The position numbers and the translations under genes were made by a program. Of a stretch of DNA of 64,000 nucleotides, positions 58,588 through 64,000 are shown piece by piece. This DNA is from Acinetobacter schindleri CIP 107287 (GTDB taxonomy: Bacteria > Pseudomonadota > Gammaproteobacteria > Pseudomonadales > Moraxellaceae), in the NCBI RefSeq assembly GCF_000368625.1, contig NZ_KB849575.1:848001-912000 (forward strand), given 5' to 3'. The notes beneath the pieces were generated by a model. It was not told where the DNA came from, ran no database searches, and saw nothing but the letters and a program-made list of their open reading frames with translations. Positions within the stretch are counted from its first letter, which is position 1; each line of letters starts with the position of its first letter.

Positions 58588-59694
58588 ATGCAACAGCAAT
58601 CTAATGAGCAAAACAAATTTTTGATTGATGCTGATATCGGAGATGACGATGTCACATTACCGAGTTTACCTGCGGTCAATGTGCCAATTATAGAAACGCC
58701 ACGCGAACAAGCCGTTGTTTCAACGCCTGCCGCAACAGAAATACCGAGTGAAGAATCTGCTCCTAAAGGCGGTTTCTTTAGCCGTATGAAGGAAGGTTTA
58801 ACCAAGACCCGCAAAAACTTTGCAGATGGTATGGTCAATATACTCATCGGTGGCAAAGAAATTGATGACGAATTACTAGAAGAAGTAGAAGAGCAATTAT
58901 TGGTTGCAGATATTGGTGTAGATGCAACCAAGACCATTATTGCCAATCTGACAGAGCGTACAGCACGTGGAGACCTGATTTACTCTCATTCATTATATAA
59001 AGCGCTTCAGGAAGAACTGGTGGCTTTATTGGCACCGCGTGTAAAACCGTTACATATTGACCCGAACAAAAGCCCTTATGTAATTTTGGTTGTCGGTGTA
59101 AACGGTGTAGGTAAAACCACAACCATTGGTAAGCTGGCAAAACGTTTACAAGGCGAAGGCAAAAAAGTCATGCTGGCAGCGGGGGATACCTTCCGTGCTG
59201 CGGCAACTGAACAACTGCAAATCTGGGGTGAGCGTAATAATATCGCCGTAGTTGCTCAGGGTCATGGTGCCGATTCTGCCTCTGTTATTTTTGATGCTTT
59301 TGAAAGTGCACGTGCCAAAGGTGTAGATGTCCTAATTGCTGATACAGCAGGCCGTTTGCATAACAAGAGCCATCTGATGCAAGAGTTGACCAAAGTGAAA
59401 CGTGTAATGCAGAAGATTGATGCAACTGCACCGCATGAAGTGATGCTGGTTGTAGATGCTGGTACAGGTCAGAATGCGATTAATCAGGTAGAAATGTTTG
59501 ATGAAGCAGTCGGTCTGACGGGTATTACGATCACCAAATTGGATGGGACTGCGAAAGGGGGTGTGCTGTTTAACATTGCCAGCCGTACTCATGTGCCGAT
59601 CCGCTTTATTGGTGTAGGTGAGAAAATTGATGATCTTCGTCCATTCTCTGCCAAGTCATTTGTTGCTGCATTATTTGAAACTGAAAATAAATAA
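58588..59694 (+). CDS. ftsY: signal recognition particle receptor FtsY
   Basis: FtsY is the membrane receptor for the signal recognition particle. The 368-residue product has an acidic N-terminal A domain (residues 1-70, NEQNKFLIDADIGDDDVTL), then the NG domain: helical N domain with KGGFFSRMKEGLTKTRKNFADG, G1 GVNGVGKTTTIGKLAKRL (about 170-187), DTAGRLHNKSHLMQEL (G3) and TKLDGTAKGG (G4). The ATG at 58588 has an AAGGA site and the gene is divergent from the M16 pair. A terminator follows. Confidence 0.96.
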   Translation: MQQQSNEQNKFLIDADIGDDDVTLPSLPAVNVPIIETPREQAVVSTPAATEIPSEESAPKGGFFSRMKEGLTKTRKNFADGMVNILIGGKEIDDELLEEVEEQLLVADIGVDATKTIIANLTERTARGDLIYSHSLYKALQEELVALLAPRVKPLHIDPNKSPYVILVVGVNGVGKTTTIGKLAKRLQGEGKKVMLAAGDTFRAAATEQLQIWGERNNIAVVAQGHGADSASVIFDAFESARAKGVDVLIADTAGRLHNKSHLMQELTKVKRVMQKIDATAPHEVMLVVDAGTGQNAINQVEMFDEAVGLTGITITKLDGTAKGGVLFNIASRTHVPIRFIGVGEKIDDLRPFSAKSFVAALFETENK

Positions 59695-59712
59695 TCGTGT
59701 AATAAGTCACAT

Positions 59713-59738
59713 AAACTCCGCTTAGTGCGGAGTTTTTT
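59713..59738 (+). terminator. terminator of ftsY
   Basis: AAACTCCGC / GCGGAGTTT with a 5-base loop and six T. Confidence 0.9.
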
Positions 59739-59869
59739 GTTTTTAGGTCGATTGTTTGCTGTAAAAAGCAACAGGCTTGAAAGCTTATGTCATAAGCCTT
59801 TTAGTCAAAACCTTTACAATAAACAAGTCCACCTATTGGTAGGCATGTGTTGATTGGGGGAAAGTGTAA

Positions 59870-60558
59870 ATGGCGTTATTAAATAAGATTGGGCATGTAC
59901 TCACGACAGACCTGACGAAAGATTTTAAATTTTCAAAAAAAGCAAAACTGTACAGGGAGATGAGCTGACTTTTATTGATCAGCTGAAAAAGCGCCGTAGT
60001 ATTTATACTTTGGGGAGACGAGTTCATTATAGCCAGGCGTATATTGCTGAACTGATCCAAGCTGCGGTACGTAGTTGTCCTTCCGCATTCAATTCACAAA
60101 GTGCACGAATCGTGATTCTGTTTGGTGATTCACATAATAAATTCTGGGAAATCGTGAAAGAGGTCAAATGTCAGGAAATGCCTGCTCAGATATTCGAAGG
60201 AATTGGAATCAAGATTGATCAATGTGCTGCTGCTTTTGGAACTGTTCTATTTTATGAAGATCAGACAATTATTCAGCAGTTACAAAAGAAAATGCCAATG
60301 AGCGCTGAAGATTTTCCGGTCTGGTCTGAACAAACTTCGGGTATGGCGCAGTTTGCTGTCTGGACAGCACTTGCAGATTCAGGATTAGGAGCATCCTTAC
60401 AGCACTACAATCCAATGGTGGATCAGGCAGTTGCAGCACATTTTAAAATAGATGAAAACTGGCTGCTACGTGCCCAGCTTTGTTTTGGTTCTATTGAGCA
60501 GCCTGCAGAAGCCCGTCCAGATCCTAACTTTCAGGATCGCTTCCGCATATTTACCTAA
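59870..60558 (+). pseudogene. nitroreductase family gene with a -1 frame break at an A7 tract
   Basis: The ATG at 59870 (preceded by GGGGGAAAG) opens a frame of 32 codons that meets TGA at 59966-59968. The nitroreductase sequence continues in the -1 frame (LTFIDQLKKRRSIYTL, FNSQSARIVILFGDSH, YEDQTIIQQL, SLQHYNPMV) to 60558. The two frames join exactly at AAAAAAA (59935-59941): one more A, or a -1 slip on A-AAA-AAA, gives a 229-residue protein with no further defects. The 3' frame has no ATG or GTG, and its first TTG (60010) would cut off the conserved KKRRSIYTL. It is a paralogue of the next gene and could be a recent pseudogene, a programmed or transcriptional slippage gene, or a sequencing error. 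Confidence 0.7.
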
Positions 60559-60748
60559 AATCATAAAGACCAAGAACCCGCTGGAAATGTTTGCCAGTGG
60601 GTTCAATACAAATATTAAACGTTAAAAATCCTCTTATTGTTCTATAAATAAAACACTACGTTTTTTATATACGCCTGTTTTTGGGTGATGAAAAGATTAA
60701 TCTTTCTTTATCAACTTTGAACAAGACAAGATATACAAGAGGTTCTTC

Positions 60749-61342
60749 ATGGCATTTTTAGATCAGATCAAACAACGTCGCAGCATTTATGCAATTGGTA
60801 ATAATGTAAGCCTAGATCAGACAGAAGTTGAAAATACAATTAAGGAAGCGGTACGTCATAGCCCATCTTCCTTTAACTCGCAAACTTCTCGTGTGGTGAT
60901 CCTGTTTGGTGAATCGCATCAAAATTTCTGGAATATTGTTCGTGATACTTTAAAGAAAATTGTTCCAGCTGATGCCTTTGAAGGAACAAATAATAAAATT
61001 AACAGTTTTGCAGCGGGTTATGGTACAGCCTTATTTTATGAAGATCAGGAAGTAGTGAAAGGGCTGCAAGCACAATTCCCATTATATGCAGATAATTTCC
61101 CGGTATGGTCAGAGCATTCTTCAGCAATTGCCCAATTTGCCACTTGGACAGCGCTGGCGGAGAAAAATATTGGTGCCTCTTTGCAGCACTATAATCCGAT
61201 CATTGATGATGAAGTTGCGATTGCTTTTGATGTGCCTTCAAACTGGAAGCTACGTGCCCAACTTGTGTTTGGTTCGATCGAAGCACCAGCAGGTGAAAAA
61301 ACCTTTATGGATGATGCAGAGCGTTTTAAAACTTTTAATTAA
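60749..61342 (+). CDS. nitroreductase family protein
   Basis: A 197-residue FMN-dependent oxidoreductase of the nitroreductase family. Features: the FMN-contact LDQIKQRRSIYAIG at the N-terminus, HSPSSFNSQTSRVVILFG, the GYGTALFYED and GASLQHYNPII regions, and SNWKLRAQLVFG. The substrate (quinone, nitro compound or flavin) is not readable. It is closely related to the split gene just upstream over its whole length, so the two come from a tandem duplication. It has an AAGAGG site and a UUCG terminator. Confidence 0.92.
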   Translation: MAFLDQIKQRRSIYAIGNNVSLDQTEVENTIKEAVRHSPSSFNSQTSRVVILFGESHQNFWNIVRDTLKKIVPADAFEGTNNKINSFAAGYGTALFYEDQEVVKGLQAQFPLYADNFPVWSEHSSAIAQFATWTALAEKNIGASLQHYNPIIDDEVAIAFDVPSNWKLRAQLVFGSIEAPAGEKTFMDDAERFKTFN

Positions 61343-61354
61343 TTGAGTTAAATA

Positions 61355-61386
61355 ATAAAAAAGGAGTGCTTCGGTGCTCCTTTTTT
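61355..61386 (+). terminator. terminator of the nitroreductase gene
   Basis: AAAAAAGGAG ... CTCCTTTTTT with a C(TTCG)G tetraloop closing the stem. Confidence 0.88.
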
Positions 61387-61548
61387 ATTTTGTATTCATT
61401 CAAGATAAAGTGCTTAGCTGAATAAATCAGATGGATATATAGATATATGCTTAAAGTCTTGGCTATTTGTCTAAGTGATTTATCATAAAATTGTCACGTA
61501 TACTCGGCATAGTGCAAGCAGACTTAAATAATCAGGAAAAAGAAGCGA

Positions 61549-62211
61549 ATGAATTTACGTATTATGATCGCAGTTGCGACTTTAATGGGAAGTACTTCTG
61601 TTTTTTCAGCAGTGACCTTGACGGCACCAGAAGAAATCAAGATTGTCGGGGTGAATGAGCGAGAAGTGAATAGTGGATTAATCCGTAAAAAACAGACTTA
61701 TAAGCTAGATCCGGGTTCAAATAGAATTAGTGTACGTTATATTGAATTCTTCCAGCATAATGATAACAGCCATGACATTTTAAAATCGGATGTAGTAACA
61801 GTTAAAACACCTGAATTAAAAGATGGCGAAAGTTATCGTTTGGCTTTGATTAATGCACCTAAAGATTTTGATACTGCACAAAAATATAAAGACCAACCGA
61901 TCATTGGTTTATATGACGCCAGAAATCAATTGTTGGTACAACAGTCAGGCGCAAATAGTGAAACCAAACCATTATTGGGTAAAAGTGTATTAGGTAAAGC
62001 ACTAGACTTGACAACTAAAACAGTTGCTCCTGCAAATCAGCCTGCGCCTGTTTATGCACAGGCAGCGGTATCACCAATGGTAGCAAATCTAAATTCAGCT
62101 GAAACAGCAATAAAAACTCCTACTGACCAAAAACTGATTCAGCTTTGGCAACAAGCATCTAAAGAAGAGCGTCGGAAGTTTATGTTATGGCTAGCAGAGC
62201 AAGGGAATTAA
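61549..62211 (+). CDS. YccT/DUF2057 family exported protein
   Basis: A 220-residue periplasmic protein with a signal peptide (MNLRIMIAVATLMGSTSVFS, cleaved after SA). The mature part has the DUF2057 (YccT) pattern: VTLTAPEEIKIVGVNEREVN, YKLDPGSNRISVRYIEFF, DGESYRLALINAPKDFDTAQ and a C-terminal LIQLWQQASKEERRKFMLWL. In E. coli YccT (CsgI) inhibits curli subunit polymerisation; whether that role applies here is unknown. It has a good AGGAAAAAG site and precedes the rRNA operon. Confidence 0.87.
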   Translation: MNLRIMIAVATLMGSTSVFSAVTLTAPEEIKIVGVNEREVNSGLIRKKQTYKLDPGSNRISVRYIEFFQHNDNSHDILKSDVVTVKTPELKDGESYRLALINAPKDFDTAQKYKDQPIIGLYDARNQLLVQQSGANSETKPLLGKSVLGKALDLTTKTVAPANQPAPVYAQAAVSPMVANLNSAETAIKTPTDQKLIQLWQQASKEERRKFMLWLAEQGN

Positions 62212-62218
62212 AAAAACA

Positions 62219-62250
62219 TGAAAAAGATCGGTTTATACCGATCTTTTTTA
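62219..62250 (+). terminator. terminator of the YccT-like gene
   Basis: AAAAAGATCGGT / ACCGATCTTTTT with a 4-base loop and run of T. Confidence 0.9.
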
Positions 62251-62668
62251 GTTTGAGGGCTAAACGTTACACTTTGAAAATATATTTCAGGCCAGAATGA
62301 TGGATTTACGCACCTAAAGCTGCTAAAAATACGCATTCAGAGTAAAAAATGAACGACCAAATCATATTTTCATATATTTTTATGAAAAGCACTTGCGCTC
62401 ATTGTGAAACTGTATAGAATACGCAGCACACCAACGCAATGCATGAAACGAAAGGTCAAGTGATTGGGTTGGAACTTAAGACTGACGAGGTTTTAAGTAA
62501 GATCATTAAGAGATTATGAAGAACAACTTGTGTGGATTTTTACTGGTTGATTGATCGAAATTATTTTCATTGATTGATGGTAGAAATTACTCGAAGTTTA
62601 TTTGAGAAATGAATGTCAGAAAATTGATGAGCCAGATTTGGTGTTTTGAATAAAGCACTATTGATTTT
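62251..62668 (+). promoter_or_regulatory. rRNA operon promoter and leader
   Basis: No protein gene lies here. The likely core promoter is TTGCGC at 62393-62398, a 16-base spacer, and TAGAAT at 62415-62420, preceded by an AT-rich UP-like stretch (TCATATTTTCATATATTTTT). The transcribed leader would be about 240 bases. I could not find a clear boxA/boxB antitermination site by eye. Confidence 0.5.

Positions 62669-64000
<1,332 letters not shown>

Noticed and set aside
60010..60558. Nitroreductase ORF starting at TTG 60010
   Set aside because: The conserved KKRRSIYTL lies before this TTG in the same open frame and no ribosome site precedes it, so the gene must begin earlier; the frameshifted reading from 59870 explains it better.

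Overview
The window comes from a chromosome of the genus Acinetobacter (Gammaproteobacteria, Moraxellaceae). The basis is a partial 16S rRNA gene at the right end (62669-64000) with Acinetobacter-like sequence, a moderate to low GC content, and typical housekeeping genes: cydPABX-ybgE, pyrG-kdsA-eno-ftsB-ispD, a metZ-type methionine pathway, a YbaB-recR pair and GltS. The species cannot be fixed from the sequence alone.

Layout. 1-8.0 kb: the 3' part of tamB (outer-membrane protein assembly), a 49-residue hydrophilic ORF, exonuclease VII (xseAB, minus strand), two small lipoproteins and a small unknown protein. 8.2-10.9 kb: acnB. 11.0-13.5 kb: a very AT-rich insertion between acnB and gltS. 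It carries an SMC/ABC-like AAA ATPase, a protein with a PD-(D/E)XK nuclease signature, and a gene remnant with an in-frame stop. This is the accessory part of the window and a candidate two-gene defence system. 13.5-21 kb: gltS, a GAF-GGDEF cyclase, a hydrolase, small membrane proteins, brnQ and map. 21.1-21.4 kb: a gene-free stretch with a good Fur-box match followed by an unexplained terminator, which looks like an iron-regulated small RNA gene. 21.4-28.6 kb: a minus-strand padR-hydrolase-sirtuin-lysR cluster, divergent from fadH and two further lipid-type genes. Two PadR-type palindromes exactly 42 bp apart lie in the divergent promoter region.

28.7-36 kb: a proline/glutamate-rich lipoprotein, then pyrG, kdsA, eno, ftsB, ispD and rodA (CTP, Kdo, glycolysis, division, isoprenoid and rod-shape functions) and a small exported protein. 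36-43 kb: yddG, the complete cytochrome bd operon with three small accessory proteins, a porin, a HIT protein and a YARHG-like protein. 43-51.8 kb: a beta-hydroxyacid dehydrogenase, a PhaC-like protein with serine in place of cysteine, metZ, ybaB, recR, rnd, ycgL and a MoxR-VWA pair. 51.8-62.2 kb: a trpB with no trpA beside it, CBS, DUF2750 and Sel1 proteins, two one-helix membrane proteins, an active/inactive M16 peptidase pair, ftsY, a tandem nitroreductase pair whose first copy is split at an A7 tract, and a YccT-like protein. The window ends in the rRNA operon promoter, leader and 16S gene.

Most of the window is ordinary core genome. The points most worth following are the ATPase-nuclease module, the Fur-box/terminator transcript, the PadR twin operators, the A7 frameshift in the nitroreductase, and a hairpin that buries the start codon of a small membrane protein.
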